Below the pieces are notes generated by a model that was not told the DNA's origin, made no database searches, and worked only from the letters and a program-made list of their open reading frames with translations. Shown piece after piece: positions 8,800-16,933 of a DNA stretch of 26,182 nucleotides. This DNA is from a virus. Position 1 is the stretch's first letter; the number at the start of each line of letters is the position of its first letter. Location of the stretch: the IMG/VR virus record IMGVR_UViG_3300037882_001601, positions 1 through 26,182 of that record; one strand, given 5' to 3'. A program made the position numbers and the translations under genes.

Positions 8800-9059
8800 G
8801 GTTTCGCGCTCCGACGGATTTTATCAGCACAAAGCTTGTGATAATGTCTATCTGCGGATTTTATCACAAAAACCGCCTTGTCAGGCTCATAGCCTACACG
8901 CTCAGCCAACCTTAAAATATCAGTTGATTTGATCGATTCTTTTTCTGATAAGTCGCCTAGTAGCTCGCTATAAATCCTGTATAGCGCCCAAACTCTGTCA
9001 GGCACTTTAGGCTCAGTTTGATACCAGCCATGAGGGTCGCCAAGGTCTCTGAAGTCCAT
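8796..9059 (-). CDS. GT extension of the tail assembly chaperone (made by -1 frameshift)
   Basis: The frame encodes MDFRDLGDPHGWYQTEPKVP... to IRRSAKP. It sits in the -1 frame relative to the upstream chaperone and stays open back through the slippery heptamer at 9104-9110, adding 15 residues (VVEWVFFENNTRQTW) before this ATG. It is therefore best read as the C-terminal part of a fusion of about 239 residues, equivalent to lambda gpG-T, which recruits tail tube subunits onto the tape measure. The N-terminal motif with DPHGWYQ and the location directly before the tape measure fit this role. Independent initiation at 9059 has no clear ribosome site. Confidence 0.8.
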   Translation of the reverse strand: MDFRDLGDPHGWYQTEPKVPDRVWALYRIYSELLGDLSEKESIKSTDILRLAERVGYEPDKAVFVIKSADRHYHKLCADKIRRSAKP

Positions 9060-9100
9060 CCACGTTTGCCGCGTGTTGTTTTCGAAAAAGACCCACTCAA

Positions 9101-9514
9101 CTACTTTTTTATGCTTTCTGCGTCCTCCTCCGCGATCTCGTGGAGGTAATTTTCGTAGCTTTGGCAGGCCGCAAAAAGCTCTGCGTTAAGGCTTAACCAG
9201 TAGGACTTATCTAAAAAGATCCTGCGCGCGGCTATTTTATCGTATTGGCAACCCACTTCTTTACCATCGTCATCCATAAATAACCCAGTCCAACCAGTCA
9301 CACCATACTCTGCAAGCCAGTGGGCCAAAATGGCGGGGAAATAATCTTCATCCGCTGGCACAAAAGGGCCAAAAACTTCTCGCTTGATCTTTTGGAGAAA
9401 GCTTTCAGATTCAATTGTGCCCCAGCGGCGAACAAAAAAAACAGCGGCCCCTATCGGGATCGCTGCGCCATTTTTTTGCTTTTCGGTGTCTTCTCTATAC
9501 GCTGATAACTGCAT
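9101..9514 (-). CDS. Tail assembly chaperone (gpG-like)
   Basis: 137 residues between tail tube and tape measure genes, the standard place for the lambda gpG-type chaperone that coats the tape measure during tail assembly. The sequence is acidic and helical in its C-terminal third (AACQSYENYLHEIAEEDAES) and ends KK-stop directly on a slippery site. No catalytic motif. The zero-frame product ends at TAG 9101-9103; a minority of ribosomes would slip at 9104-9110 and make the GT fusion. The start ATG at 9514 follows the tail tube stop by one base, with AGGA about 12 bases upstream, so coupling to the tube gene is likely. Confidence 0.83.
   Translation of the reverse strand: MQLSAYREDTEKQKNGAAIPIGAAVFFVRRWGTIESESFLQKIKREVFGPFVPADEDYFPAILAHWLAEYGVTGWTGLFMDDDGKEVGCQYDKIAARRIFLDKSYWLSLNAELFAACQSYENYLHEIAEEDAESIKK
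9104..9131 (-). promoter_or_regulatory. Programmed -1 ribosomal frameshift signal in the G/GT genes
   Basis: Read on the minus strand, the chaperone ends ATA-AAA-AAG-TAG. The heptamer A-AAA-AAG (9110 to 9104) is in the correct phase for a double slip and is the same heptamer used by E. coli dnaX. A purine-rich GGAGGAGGA (9131 to 9123) lies 12 bases upstream, similar to the internal Shine-Dalgarno that stimulates dnaX slippage. Downstream, CACG and CGTG can pair around seven bases, enclosed by a possible GGTCT/AGACC pairing. The -1 frame continues open into 8796-9059. Confidence 0.85.
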
Positions 9515-9517
9515 AGA

Positions 9518-10705
9518 TTACCAGTTCCTAAAGATTTGCATGGTCGCCGCTTTGGTTGCATCGCCCTCGCAGGCAAAGGATGCTTTAGAGTTAGCAATTG
9601 CATTGTTCCCGTCGTCCATTTCGTTTTCAGTGACAACTACGCGAGGAAAGTCAATATAGGTCTCTTGGCTTGACCCGTGAGACAAGAGCACCCCGATAGA
9701 TACCCTAGTGCCAGCCCAAGAATAATCGCGCCATGTAAAAGGAGCGGTCTTGAGCGAGCGGATTGACGCTGAGCCAGTAACGGCAATTGCCCCGCGGGTA
9801 TAGCGCTTGGAGCACGCCGCCGCGTCGTCAGCACTCTGGTTAAGTGCGATTGAACCACTGAGCGACTTAACCTTGCATGATGCTGACAGGCCATTAACGT
9901 AAAACCCAAGCACTCCACTGTAAGCACTAACAGCAGCGTCAGTAGTGGCGGATGAGTAAGATTGCCCGCTTATTGCGGCGGTGCCAGAAACTTCGCGCTC
10001 TGCAACATACTCAGAAGTGCAGCTCACAATCCCAGTTTCTCCAATTTCAAAGCTGCAGTTGTTTGGGATTGCGTCATAAATAGTGTGATAGTCGATATCA
10101 CCAGCTTTAGATAGATCGGTAGCGCGGGTCTGCAATGTTGAATAATAAGAATTATTCGCATTTTTGTACTTGTTGCTTATAAGCGTTACGCTTGCCCCTG
10201 CCGCTTCTGTGGCGGGCGGCGCAATTGTCGTAACAATTTTATTTGACGCGCCTTTGCTCGCAACGATATACGCCTTATTTATTGTCGAATCAGTAAAGCC
10301 TGAAACCCAAAAAACATCACCGACAGATAGACCGCTATAGGCAGTACTGGTAACGGTAAAGCCATCCGCTAAGGCTGCATAAGTCGTGCCGGAATTGGTT
10401 AAAAGGGATTCGGCAGCGTACATAGCCTCGATCATAAGGTCGATTGACTGCTTAGTCATCGAGGCTTCTATCGTGCATCCAAGCTCTTGCGAGTCCTGAA
10501 TTTGCTGCTGGCCCTGATAGTCGCTTAACACCTCCTCATCTGTGGTGTAAGCAATTTTTTTGGAGGTTTTCCCGCTCTTGCGACGAAGAGGGGTAAAGGT
10601 TGGCGAAGAATTTACCGCGCCATACGCCGTTTGAAGCGATTTGCCTACGCGGAAATCTAAGCCGCCTAAAAGGCCGTCGCCCACTGTAGTTGCTGTTAAA
10701 GTCAT
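9518..10705 (-). CDS. Major tail tube protein
   Basis: 395 residues, forming the hexameric rings of the tail tube. The N-terminus GDGLLGGLDFRVGKSLQTAYGAVNS... and the stretch DEEVLSDYQGQQQIQDSQELGCTIEASMT resemble tube proteins of siphophages related to Pseudomonas and Acinetobacter phages. The rest is Ser/Thr/Ala-rich beta sheet with paired variants of a TVTST/SGLSVGDVFWVSGF segment suggestive of an inserted Ig-like module around 110-170. GGAG sits eight bases before ATG. Length is greater than a minimal tube protein (about 200), consistent with a decorated two-domain tube subunit. Neighbours on both sides (tail terminator upstream, chaperone downstream) support the call. Confidence 0.85.
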   Translation of the reverse strand: MTLTATTVGDGLLGGLDFRVGKSLQTAYGAVNSSPTFTPLRRKSGKTSKKIAYTTDEEVLSDYQGQQQIQDSQELGCTIEASMTKQSIDLMIEAMYAAESLLTNSGTTYAALADGFTVTSTAYSGLSVGDVFWVSGFTDSTINKAYIVASKGASNKIVTTIAPPATEAAGASVTLISNKYKNANNSYYSTLQTRATDLSKAGDIDYHTIYDAIPNNCSFEIGETGIVSCTSEYVAEREVSGTAAISGQSYSSATTDAAVSAYSGVLGFYVNGLSASCKVKSLSGSIALNQSADDAAACSKRYTRGAIAVTGSASIRSLKTAPFTWRDYSWAGTRVSIGVLLSHGSSQETYIDFPRVVVTENEMDDGNNAIANSKASFACEGDATKAATMQIFRNW

Positions 10706-10710
10706 GGTAT

Positions 10711-11127
10711 TTACTCCGCTGTGTAAGAGCTAAAAATGTAATCAGAATTTATTTGCACATGATACCAGTTTTCTTCCTCGCCCAACACATTGATATTACT
10801 ATCAAAGGATACAGAATAGGCAAATGGCACTTTAGTGTATGAGTCTATAATTGATTGCGCCGCCGTTAGTGCTGCTGCCGAGCCGGTTCCTTTGGGGTAA
10901 AAAAGGTCGACGACAAAAAGGCCGCGATAAGTCTTGTAGCACTGTGATGCGTCCACGTCTATCACCACTGGTGAAATAACGGTTGCGCGCATCCACTTTG
11001 AATTGGCTGGTGTTGTGAATTTAGCGTTAGGTAGCTTAACCAAGGAGGAGGTAAAGCCGCTTGGTAGATTACCCAGTAGGTGATTAATTAAGTCGTTTTC
11101 AACATTTAAATGCGTCACGCTTGCCAT
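10711..11127 (-). CDS. Tail terminator / tail completion protein
   Basis: 138 residues. The pattern DLINHLLGNLP..., then ATVISPVVIDVD, the conserved YRGLFVVDLFYPKGTG stretch and AAQSIIDSY resembles small tail-terminator-like phage proteins (DUF4128-type). Such a protein forms the ring that stops tube polymerisation and joins the tail to the head. The start overlaps the upstream stop by one base (TAATG), so translation is coupled with the gp10-like gene. Position between the gp10-like protein and the tail tube gene fits exactly. No unusual features. Confidence 0.8.
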   Translation of the reverse strand: MASVTHLNVENDLINHLLGNLPSGFTSSLVKLPNAKFTTPANSKWMRATVISPVVIDVDASQCYKTYRGLFVVDLFYPKGTGSAAALTAAQSIIDSYTKVPFAYSVSFDSNINVLGEEENWYHVQINSDYIFSSYTAE

Positions 11128-11486
11128 TATCTATCCTCTGCTGCGCGCCGAATGACTATTCTATCTACGTACTTACTTGGGGCCTGTAATGAATGCCCAT
11201 CATTTAGTTTGGCAATGTAAGGTAAGTTATTCTGTATATAAACATCTGAGTAAACGGCGCATTTTTTGATGTTGCGACTACCCTCAGACCACGCCGCTGC
11301 GAAGTTGACCCTAGACTCTGATGAAAAAGAGTTCGGTGAGTCGCCTGAGACTATCCAGTTTGCTTTAGCGGCCCCAGTATCCACAGGGGTTTGAAATATA
11401 AGGTCTGTCAGGACTACAGTGGCTAAATGGTCTCGCTCCTGCTTGATTATCTGCTCTATGAGCGGGTTAAGGTTGATGCTTATCAT
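11127..11486 (-). CDS. HK97 gp10-like head-tail joining protein
   Basis: 119 residues. The family hallmarks are TPVDTGAAKANW (residues 35-46), followed by a segment with YIQNNLPYIAKLNDGHSLQAP (about 83-103) and a basic C-terminus. These are characteristic of HK97 gp10-like tail-component proteins, which help connect head and tail and are usually encoded between the head-closure and tail-terminator genes, as here. ATG overlaps the upstream TGA by four bases. No RNA-binding or enzyme motif is visible. Confidence 0.85.
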   Translation of the reverse strand: MISINLNPLIEQIIKQERDHLATVVLTDLIFQTPVDTGAAKANWIVSGDSPNSFSSESRVNFAAAWSEGSRNIKKCAVYSDVYIQNNLPYIAKLNDGHSLQAPSKYVDRIVIRRAAEDR

Positions 11487-11845
11487 AGAGGCCTTACCTG
11501 CAACTCTATCACAGCGTCCGCCGCATCTAGGTTAGTAGATACAATCTGCAAAGACTCGCCACCAAAAGTGCAAGTTGTATTGTCTGGGCGGATGCCAACC
11601 GTGACTAGCTGGTACTCTATCAGCAAGACAAAATCACCAACCCTAATGAAAGTGTTATCTATCTGGGAGGCCTTATAGTCGAGCCTGATCGCATCAACGG
11701 TTTGCGAGGTTGACGACGTATAAGTCTGCGTTGCGTAGTCGAAAGCGGTTGATTTTGTCAGCACGCAAGGCGCGGCGAAGTCTGAAAATTCTTCTTGCAT
11801 TAGCTCTTGTGCGAGAGCTTGAAATTCCGCCTTTGTTGTAGCCAT
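11483..11845 (-). CDS. Head closure / head-tail stopper protein
   Basis: 120 residues. The central segment (DAIRLDYKASQIDNTFIRVGDFVLLIEY) and beta-rich C-terminus with GGESLQIVSTNLDAADAVIELQVRP resemble small head-closure proteins that seal the connector after packaging. Order in the operon (connector upstream, gp10-like downstream) supports it. The start overlaps the upstream stop by one base (TAATG), and the stop overlaps the next ATG by four bases. Family assignment is by position and general pattern more than by a diagnostic motif. Confidence 0.72.
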   Translation of the reverse strand: MATTKAEFQALAQELMQEEFSDFAAPCVLTKSTAFDYATQTYTSSTSQTVDAIRLDYKASQIDNTFIRVGDFVLLIEYQLVTVGIRPDNTTCTFGGESLQIVSTNLDAADAVIELQVRPL

Positions 11846-12333
11846 TACATCACCCGCGTGCGAGTGGATGAGTAGGCTAGGTAAGGCTGTAGAAGCATGG
11901 TTAGATCACGCGGGATTATGCGAGAGTATCGTTGCGACGTGCCGGAGCGGTAAGACACTGACTTAGATAGTGTGCCAACTGATTTAGAGGATGACTCTAC
12001 CTCGCCATCCAAATCTAATGCAGCCGAGTCGACCAATAGCGCGTTCTGTAGTTGCAAGTATGCAGCTTTGGCGTTAGCGAGCGGGATATTATCCGGCAGG
12101 CTATCGAGATCAGTGGGGAATTTCATGCTCTGCGAGGCGGATACTTTTTCACCTCTAAAGGTGTGCTGGCCGTCAATCCAATCTTGGGCGGCTATGAGTA
12201 TGGCCGCCTCTAGCTGCGAGTCGCTATGAGTGTGCGCTATGCCTCTTTTATCTAAATAGCTCTCAAGATACGCCACCGAGCAATAACACTCAGCATCAGG
12301 CAAGCCCGTTCCATCTTCGACGATTAAAGCCAT
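11845..12333 (-). CDS. DnaT-like head-tail connector protein
   Basis: 162 residues starting MALIVEDGTGLPDAECYCSV, the standard N-terminus of the phage protein family often labelled DnaT-like ssDNA-binding, which in tailed phages occupies the adaptor position after the coat gene. I chose ATG 12333 because AGGTGAT sits just upstream and family members start MALIVEDG; a longer frame back to 12432 would run through the terminator hairpin and into the coat gene. Helical repeats (LEAAILIAAQDWIDG, NAKAAYLQLQNALLV) fit a connector ring protein. Transcription must pass the terminator at 12348-12368 or start after it. Confidence 0.82.
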   Translation of the reverse strand: MALIVEDGTGLPDAECYCSVAYLESYLDKRGIAHTHSDSQLEAAILIAAQDWIDGQHTFRGEKVSASQSMKFPTDLDSLPDNIPLANAKAAYLQLQNALLVDSAALDLDGEVESSSKSVGTLSKSVSYRSGTSQRYSRIIPRDLTMLLQPYLAYSSTRTRVM

Positions 12334-12347
12334 AGAATCACCTAAAT

Positions 12348-12368
12348 AAAAACCCCTCCGAAGAGGGG
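12348..12368 (-). terminator. Intrinsic terminator with UUCG loop after the coat gene
   Basis: On the minus strand, CCCCTC-TTCG-GAGGGG is followed directly by TTTTT. It is a perfect 6-bp stem closed by the very stable C(UUCG)G tetraloop, and starts 12 bases after the coat stop codon. It lies just upstream of the Shine-Dalgarno of the next gene, so it should work as a partial terminator that lowers expression of connector and tail genes relative to coat protein. Confidence 0.88.
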
Positions 12369-12380
12369 AAGAGAGGTAGC

Positions 12381-13538
12381 TTAACCTAAAAGTAGTGCGG
12401 TGTGCGCTGGCTTGATGTTTTTTACACCCCAAGCAAGTGCGATCTCATAACGAACCATGCGTTGCCCAGCGTATAAAGCAACTTCAAATGTCAGACCTGT
12501 GCGCGGATCAGTGATTGAGGTCACATCTCTCGCCATATCGCCTTCCATTGGCCGTGGAGGCTGACGGGTAGCTAATACGATTGCAGAGCGGTTAAAAGCC
12601 ATGTTGCGAGCGCTAGTCCCAACTACTGTTATTGCACGGGTAGCCGCTGATTGAGCTACGCGCAGCCCAGTATCAGCAAGTGTAATTGTGTCGCCGGAAG
12701 CAGGGTTTGCGCCAGCAAAAGATACCGAAGCAACGACATACTTGTTGCTATCGTTGGCAAAAGTCACAACATCACCAGCGGAAACAACACCTGTACCAGC
12801 GGTAGCTAATGGGATGACAGTTTGGCCGACGGTAAAAGCCGCGTTAGTACTGGTCGCTGAGGCCATTGTTCCAGCAGTCTTGGTCACAATCTGCGCAGAC
12901 TCACGCAAAGACATGCCAGCAATGTCAAGTAAAACGCCTTGACGTAAAATGCTGTCAGTACCTTGCCTATTAGCATCAGCCTGCTTACCAAGAAATTTCG
13001 CGCCAGCGGCGGTATTCATAACTAGATGATTGTCCATTATTGGGGCGCCATTGTCTTTAAGGATGCGCAAAGCCTCGCTTGCATCAGTAAAGTCGCCAGC
13101 GGTAGCAAAAGGAGTCGTTCCTGCTGTGCCGTAAGCGCGCGAGAATGTTGATTGAAGCGCACAAAGGTCGGTCTCTACCTCGTTAACTAGCGCACGCATA
13201 GCTTGTAGCATTTGGTTAGCGCGCAAAGGTAGGTAGGTTCCACCAAGGCTGCCTTGCTCGTTGCCGTTCCACGAAAAGGGACGGCCGCGCTGCTTATTGA
13301 TGATGATCGCAGTGCTTCCGATTGTCTGATCAGCAGCGGCAGGGATGCTCATTGATGGGGTGATGTCAAAACCGGTATTTGCCTCGGGAACAATAGGCAC
13401 ATAAACAGGCTGATCAATAGCCGCGCGATCAGCACGTGCATCCATTGTTACCGCTGGTATCATGCCAGTTAGCTCACGAGATACAACATCAAGAGCTGCG
13501 TAAAGGTCGGGGATTAAGTTATCTAAGGTGTTAGCCAT
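12381..13538 (-). CDS. Major capsid protein, P22 coat (gp5) family
   Basis: 385 residues. The start MANTLDNLIPDLYAALDVVS, followed by RELTGMIPAV, is characteristic of the P22 coat-protein family. Further on, SMSIPAAADQTIGS, VETDLCALQSTFSRAYGT and the C-terminal VALYAGQRMVRYEIALAWG are typical of the HK97-like fold in this family. A beta-rich insertion around residues 220-300 (TVGQTVIPLATAGTG, GDVVTFANDSNKYVVASV) may correspond to the I-domain or an Ig-like insertion. AGAGGC lies seven bases before ATG. It directly follows the scaffold gene and is followed by a strong terminator, consistent with high expression. Confidence 0.93.
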   Translation of the reverse strand: MANTLDNLIPDLYAALDVVSRELTGMIPAVTMDARADRAAIDQPVYVPIVPEANTGFDITPSMSIPAAADQTIGSTAIIINKQRGRPFSWNGNEQGSLGGTYLPLRANQMLQAMRALVNEVETDLCALQSTFSRAYGTAGTTPFATAGDFTDASEALRILKDNGAPIMDNHLVMNTAAGAKFLGKQADANRQGTDSILRQGVLLDIAGMSLRESAQIVTKTAGTMASATSTNAAFTVGQTVIPLATAGTGVVSAGDVVTFANDSNKYVVASVSFAGANPASGDTITLADTGLRVAQSAATRAITVVGTSARNMAFNRSAIVLATRQPPRPMEGDMARDVTSITDPRTGLTFEVALYAGQRMVRYEIALAWGVKNIKPAHTALLLG

Positions 13539-13564
13539 GGTGGTGCCTCTTTAAAAAAGATTGA

Positions 13565-14287
13565 TTACGATTTAAGTGTTCCGCCGTCTTTCATGAACTT
13601 CGCTCGACGATCCGGCGGCAAGTTGTCAAACTCCTGACGCGACATGGTTGCTTGAGGGACACCGCCCCTAGCACCTGATCCATTCAGGCCGCCACCGCCG
13701 CTGGTTGTCATAGACGCCTTTAGCAGTGGTTTAAAAAGCTGGTTCTTAGCAAGTGAAGCTTCAAACTCAGTATCGCTCATTGACGTGGCACGGCCATCAT
13801 CATCTAGGTATACATTTTGCATTGTTTCTGGGTTCGCGTCAATGTAATGGCGCAATAAACGCTCAAAAGCTGGTCTAGCATCGTCTGTCGCAAGGGAGCT
13901 TAAACCCTTAATTCTTGCCTCAGTAGCCTTCTTTTTAGCCGCCTCGGACATTGCTGCTATCCTATCTTCGTACTGTTTTTGCGTCTCTGCTCGCGTTTTC
14001 TTTTCATTTTCGAGTTGCTCAGTAAGCTGCTTTAGTACCACATCGGTTTTGCCCGTCTTGACCGCATCATCAAAAGCTTGCTTTCGAGCCTCGTCGATCT
14101 TTGCTTGCTCGCCTGCGCGAACTGCCTCCAGCTCTGCTGCGTAAGATCTAGCCTTTGCGTCTAACTGGTCAGCCGTGGTCTTAACCTTGGCAAAACCTGC
14201 ATGGCGGTATACTCCATCGACCTCGGTAAAATCTTTTTTTGCAAAGTCGGGTAGTTGCTCAAACTGCTCTTTTGTGTAGTCTGTCAT
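13565..14287 (-). CDS. Capsid scaffolding protein
   Basis: 240 residues between portal and coat, the normal scaffold position. Residues 35-125 are a charged Ala/Glu/Lys/Gln-rich coiled-coil region (LEAVRAGEQAKIDEARKQAF). The C-terminal part has a flexible Gly-rich linker (TTSGGGGLNGSGARGG) and ends in a basic tail (PPDRRAKFMKDGGTLKS) suitable for binding coat protein. No protease motif is visible. It should template procapsid assembly and leave before or during packaging. The start overlaps the portal stop by four bases (ATGA). Phage scaffolds diverge rapidly, so the call relies on composition and position. Confidence 0.85.
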   Translation of the reverse strand: MTDYTKEQFEQLPDFAKKDFTEVDGVYRHAGFAKVKTTADQLDAKARSYAAELEAVRAGEQAKIDEARKQAFDDAVKTGKTDVVLKQLTEQLENEKKTRAETQKQYEDRIAAMSEAAKKKATEARIKGLSSLATDDARPAFERLLRHYIDANPETMQNVYLDDDGRATSMSDTEFEASLAKNQLFKPLLKASMTTSGGGGLNGSGARGGVPQATMSRQEFDNLPPDRRAKFMKDGGTLKS

Positions 14288-15768
14288 TCTGGCACGGCCT
14301 CTTGATTTGTGTTTGCGTCACTGACGCCTTGGGCTGGTTCGGTTTCTTCCAGCTCGGCTATTATATCATCAATCTCAGAAGCTAAAACCCCGCCAACTTT
14401 TTGGCGGCGGTAGAACTCCTCCTTAGATATAAGCCCAGCCATATACTCTTGAAGGTCTTGCTGCCTTTCTTCTACTGAAGCTTTTTGCGCGCTAAAGTCT
14501 CGCTTAATAGCTATTTCGATTTGATCTAATTTTTTCTCAACATCTTCGGGCGCCCACAAACCTTCAAACATCGCGCAGTAAGATAGCGCGCGAGCAAAAG
14601 ATCTTTCCGCGCAATCGGCAACGCTTGACAGCACCGCGACTTGATCCGCCGCTATATGGCTTGCTTGGGTGGCTGTCATGGTGGTAGCGCCATCGACTCC
14701 GCCGCCTGACATCGTTTCGACTTTATCTTCTGAGTGTTTAAAGTACCACTGGTAATCTGACATATCAGTAGATGCTGACAATATTTTGACGTCCACGCCT
14801 TCGGGCAGGTTGTTGACGGCAAGCGGCCCCGTAGCTATGTAGTCGCGGCCCCCATTGGTCTCTTTAAAGCTGTCTATATCTCCCGCACGCCAGCCGCTAC
14901 TCATAATGGTAGGCGATAGGCTGCGCTGCACCTCTTTATAGCGTGCAGATACTTGATACTTGTGTAATGCAGTGCGACAAGACTCATCCATATAGCCAAG
15001 CTTAGTCGGCAGGCTGCCAGAGGGGATGCGCTCATCAGCGATAAACTCGACCGGAATCCACTTTAGGCTTTTGCCGCCAACTAAAATATAGTCTTTTTCG
15101 GTCTTTTCCGAGACCTGCCCACCGATAACCTCATATGACTGCTGGTAATATCCAGTTTCATCGAGGCCCAGAATCACATAACGGCACGACTTAACGTGAG
15201 ACCCCTCGATGATTTCTGAACCCTCTTCTAGCAACTCGATATAAACGAGCTGCATCACCCCGTTAACTCGCTTAAAGGCCCAGTTAATGACGTTCTCGCG
15301 CGCATACTGCTTTATATTGGCGCGGCGCTTGAGACCCTCCAGCTTTGACACTGTCAGCACTCCATCAAAAGCCTCGCTTTGATAGTCCGAAACGAGTACG
15401 TGCCACTTGGTTTGTAGCACATTTTTAATAGCAGACTCCATCGCCGCAGCAAGCGGGGTGCCATCGCCGTCACAGTCATCCAGTAGGTAGCTAATACCTT
15501 CCGGCAAAGCTATCTCTGCATCACCAATATGCATTTTACCGACCAAGCGGCGAAGCAGCCTATCAGGTGCGCCGTCAACCTCTGCGCCGCCAAGATACTC
15601 GCGGTAGCGAATTCTTTGCTCTTCGCTTTTAGTATCTATTTGCGAGGGATGCGGGAGATAAGTGGTAGTCTCGCGCTTGACCGCTGCCTCACCCTCTATG
15701 AAGTCACGGATGAGCTTGAGGTCTTGCTGTGTGAGATTGTAGTCTGGGTGTCTATATGGCTGCATCAT
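14284..15768 (-). CDS. Portal protein (DUF4055 type)
   Basis: 494 residues. The N-terminus (MMQPYRHPDYNLTQQDLKLI), then QRIRYREYLGGAEVDGAPDR and DAEIALPEGISYLLDDCDGDG, matches the DUF4055 portal group that occurs with P22-type coat proteins and SPP1 gp7-like proteins. It forms the dodecameric ring at one capsid vertex through which DNA is packaged and ejected. The C-terminal region (KRDFSAQKASVEERQQDLQE... to ETEPAQGVSDANTNQEAVPE) is helical then acidic. The start overlaps the upstream TGA; either of two adjacent ATG codons could be used. Confidence 0.92.
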   Translation of the reverse strand: MMQPYRHPDYNLTQQDLKLIRDFIEGEAAVKRETTTYLPHPSQIDTKSEEQRIRYREYLGGAEVDGAPDRLLRRLVGKMHIGDAEIALPEGISYLLDDCDGDGTPLAAAMESAIKNVLQTKWHVLVSDYQSEAFDGVLTVSKLEGLKRRANIKQYARENVINWAFKRVNGVMQLVYIELLEEGSEIIEGSHVKSCRYVILGLDETGYYQQSYEVIGGQVSEKTEKDYILVGGKSLKWIPVEFIADERIPSGSLPTKLGYMDESCRTALHKYQVSARYKEVQRSLSPTIMSSGWRAGDIDSFKETNGGRDYIATGPLAVNNLPEGVDVKILSASTDMSDYQWYFKHSEDKVETMSGGGVDGATTMTATQASHIAADQVAVLSSVADCAERSFARALSYCAMFEGLWAPEDVEKKLDQIEIAIKRDFSAQKASVEERQQDLQEYMAGLISKEEFYRRQKVGGVLASEIDDIIAELEETEPAQGVSDANTNQEAVPE

Positions 15769-16871
15769 AACGCATCTCTTTTTGCGATCTCGGCAAGGGT
15801 TAAGGGCCGCCCAGTCATATCGCTAAAGCTCGATAAGGGCTTGCCATCTGCAAACATTTTAGCACGCTTAGCGCCCAAAGTGTCCCGTATAAACCAATCT
15901 GGCTGCAGCCGCAGCCATTGGTCATAACTAAGACTTGCGTCAACCTGCTTTGGGTTAAAAATATTGGTATCTTTTTTGCCTTTATATTTTATTTGCTTGG
16001 TGGTTTTTTCCTGCTTTGCTTTAAAGGCTTTTTCAGCGTAAGCGCCGGATTGCCCACCTACTGAAGCTCTTGTCCCTGTTGGCTCCCAGCTTTTGGTTAC
16101 AGCTATCCGCCTAGTCCTGCACCCGTAGTGTAGTGGTGGCCTTGGCGCCCTTGGGTCGCCCTTGGCAAAGCGGTTATCAGACTTGTTGAAGCGAGTGACG
16201 CCTATACAGACGTCGCTAGTGCGATTGTCAAAAGTAACCACGTAATAGTACTGCTGCAATTGCGGGTTGGCATTATTAAAAGCCTCTGCCGCCATAGCTG
16301 CATAATGTACATAGCCTGTGCGCGCAAGTATCTCAGCGTCTCGCTTTAATATCCCGTTGCCGAAAGCCTTAACCTGCGCCGCGATCTGCGTCACGGTTTT
16401 CCCCGAGGAGTGACCAGCCCTAACGATACTATCGATAGATGCTGCACCAGAGGTCAGGTTAGAGTAGTAGTAGCTTTCCCAGACTCCGGCGTCAACTCTA
16501 CTGCCAGACCGCAACACCATAGGAGTGGTTTCTGTAAGCTTTTTTACTGCCGCTTCAGTAGGTAAAACAAGGGGCAGAGCCAAAATCTCCGCCGATAACT
16601 TTTGTTGATATCCAGCTTCATATTGAGCCATTGCCGCCATTGAAGTGGTGACCTCGGCCCACCCGCTAGGGTCTAGCATCTGCTTGCGGATAGCTTTAGC
16701 TATCTCATCTATCTGCTTTGGTGTGGTTGGCGTTCCACTCTCGTTGATAATTTTAATGACAGCCTTTATAGAGGCGTCTATAGATGGATAAAGCTTAGTC
16801 TTTATGGCATTTGTCGCCAGTCTATCTATATAGGTCTGATGGCGTAAATATTTATCTAATTCATCGCTCAT
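15765..16871 (-). CDS. Minor head protein, SPP1 gp7 / Mu gpF family
   Basis: 368 residues. The gp7-like domain lies at about 140-260, with RDAEILARTGYVHYAAMA and the conserved SDVCIGVTRF...PPLHYGCRTRR block (Cys222, His248, Cys251), typical of the head morphogenesis family. A few copies enter the procapsid and bind portal and DNA, influencing ejection. Residues 280-310 are very basic (KAFKAKQEKTTKQIKYKGKK). It stands directly before the portal gene. GAGGCGG lies upstream of ATG, and a TATAAT box sits in the short gap before it, suggesting an internal promoter. Confidence 0.9.
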   Translation of the reverse strand: MSDELDKYLRHQTYIDRLATNAIKTKLYPSIDASIKAVIKIINESGTPTTPKQIDEIAKAIRKQMLDPSGWAEVTTSMAAMAQYEAGYQQKLSAEILALPLVLPTEAAVKKLTETTPMVLRSGSRVDAGVWESYYYSNLTSGAASIDSIVRAGHSSGKTVTQIAAQVKAFGNGILKRDAEILARTGYVHYAAMAAEAFNNANPQLQQYYYVVTFDNRTSDVCIGVTRFNKSDNRFAKGDPRAPRPPLHYGCRTRRIAVTKSWEPTGTRASVGGQSGAYAEKAFKAKQEKTTKQIKYKGKKDTNIFNPKQVDASLSYDQWLRLQPDWFIRDTLGAKRAKMFADGKPLSSFSDMTGRPLTLAEIAKRDAL

Positions 16872-16886
16872 ATATATTGCCGCCTC

Positions 16887-16902
16887 TTACATTATAGTGT
16901 AA
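16887..16902. promoter_or_regulatory. Palindrome with minus-strand -10 box between divergent genes
   Basis: TTACA-N6-TGTAA forms a near-perfect 16-bp palindrome (two mismatched inner positions). Read on the minus strand, it contains TATAAT (16896 to 16891) followed by the leader of the minor head gene. A -35 match is poor, so an activator may be needed. The plus-strand zinc-finger-like gene begins 32 bases to the right, so the site lies between two divergent starts. Confidence 0.4.
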
Positions 16903-16933
16903 TTTATCTCAACCAATACAAATCGAGGTAAAT

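Noticed and set aside
8796-9059. Independent gene starting at ATG 9059
   Set aside because: No ribosome site; the frame is continuous with a perfect slippery site upstream, so the frameshift product explains it better.
13565-14287. Scaffold as fused capsid protease
   Set aside because: No Ser/His protease motif is visible; coiled coil and basic C-terminus fit a plain scaffold.
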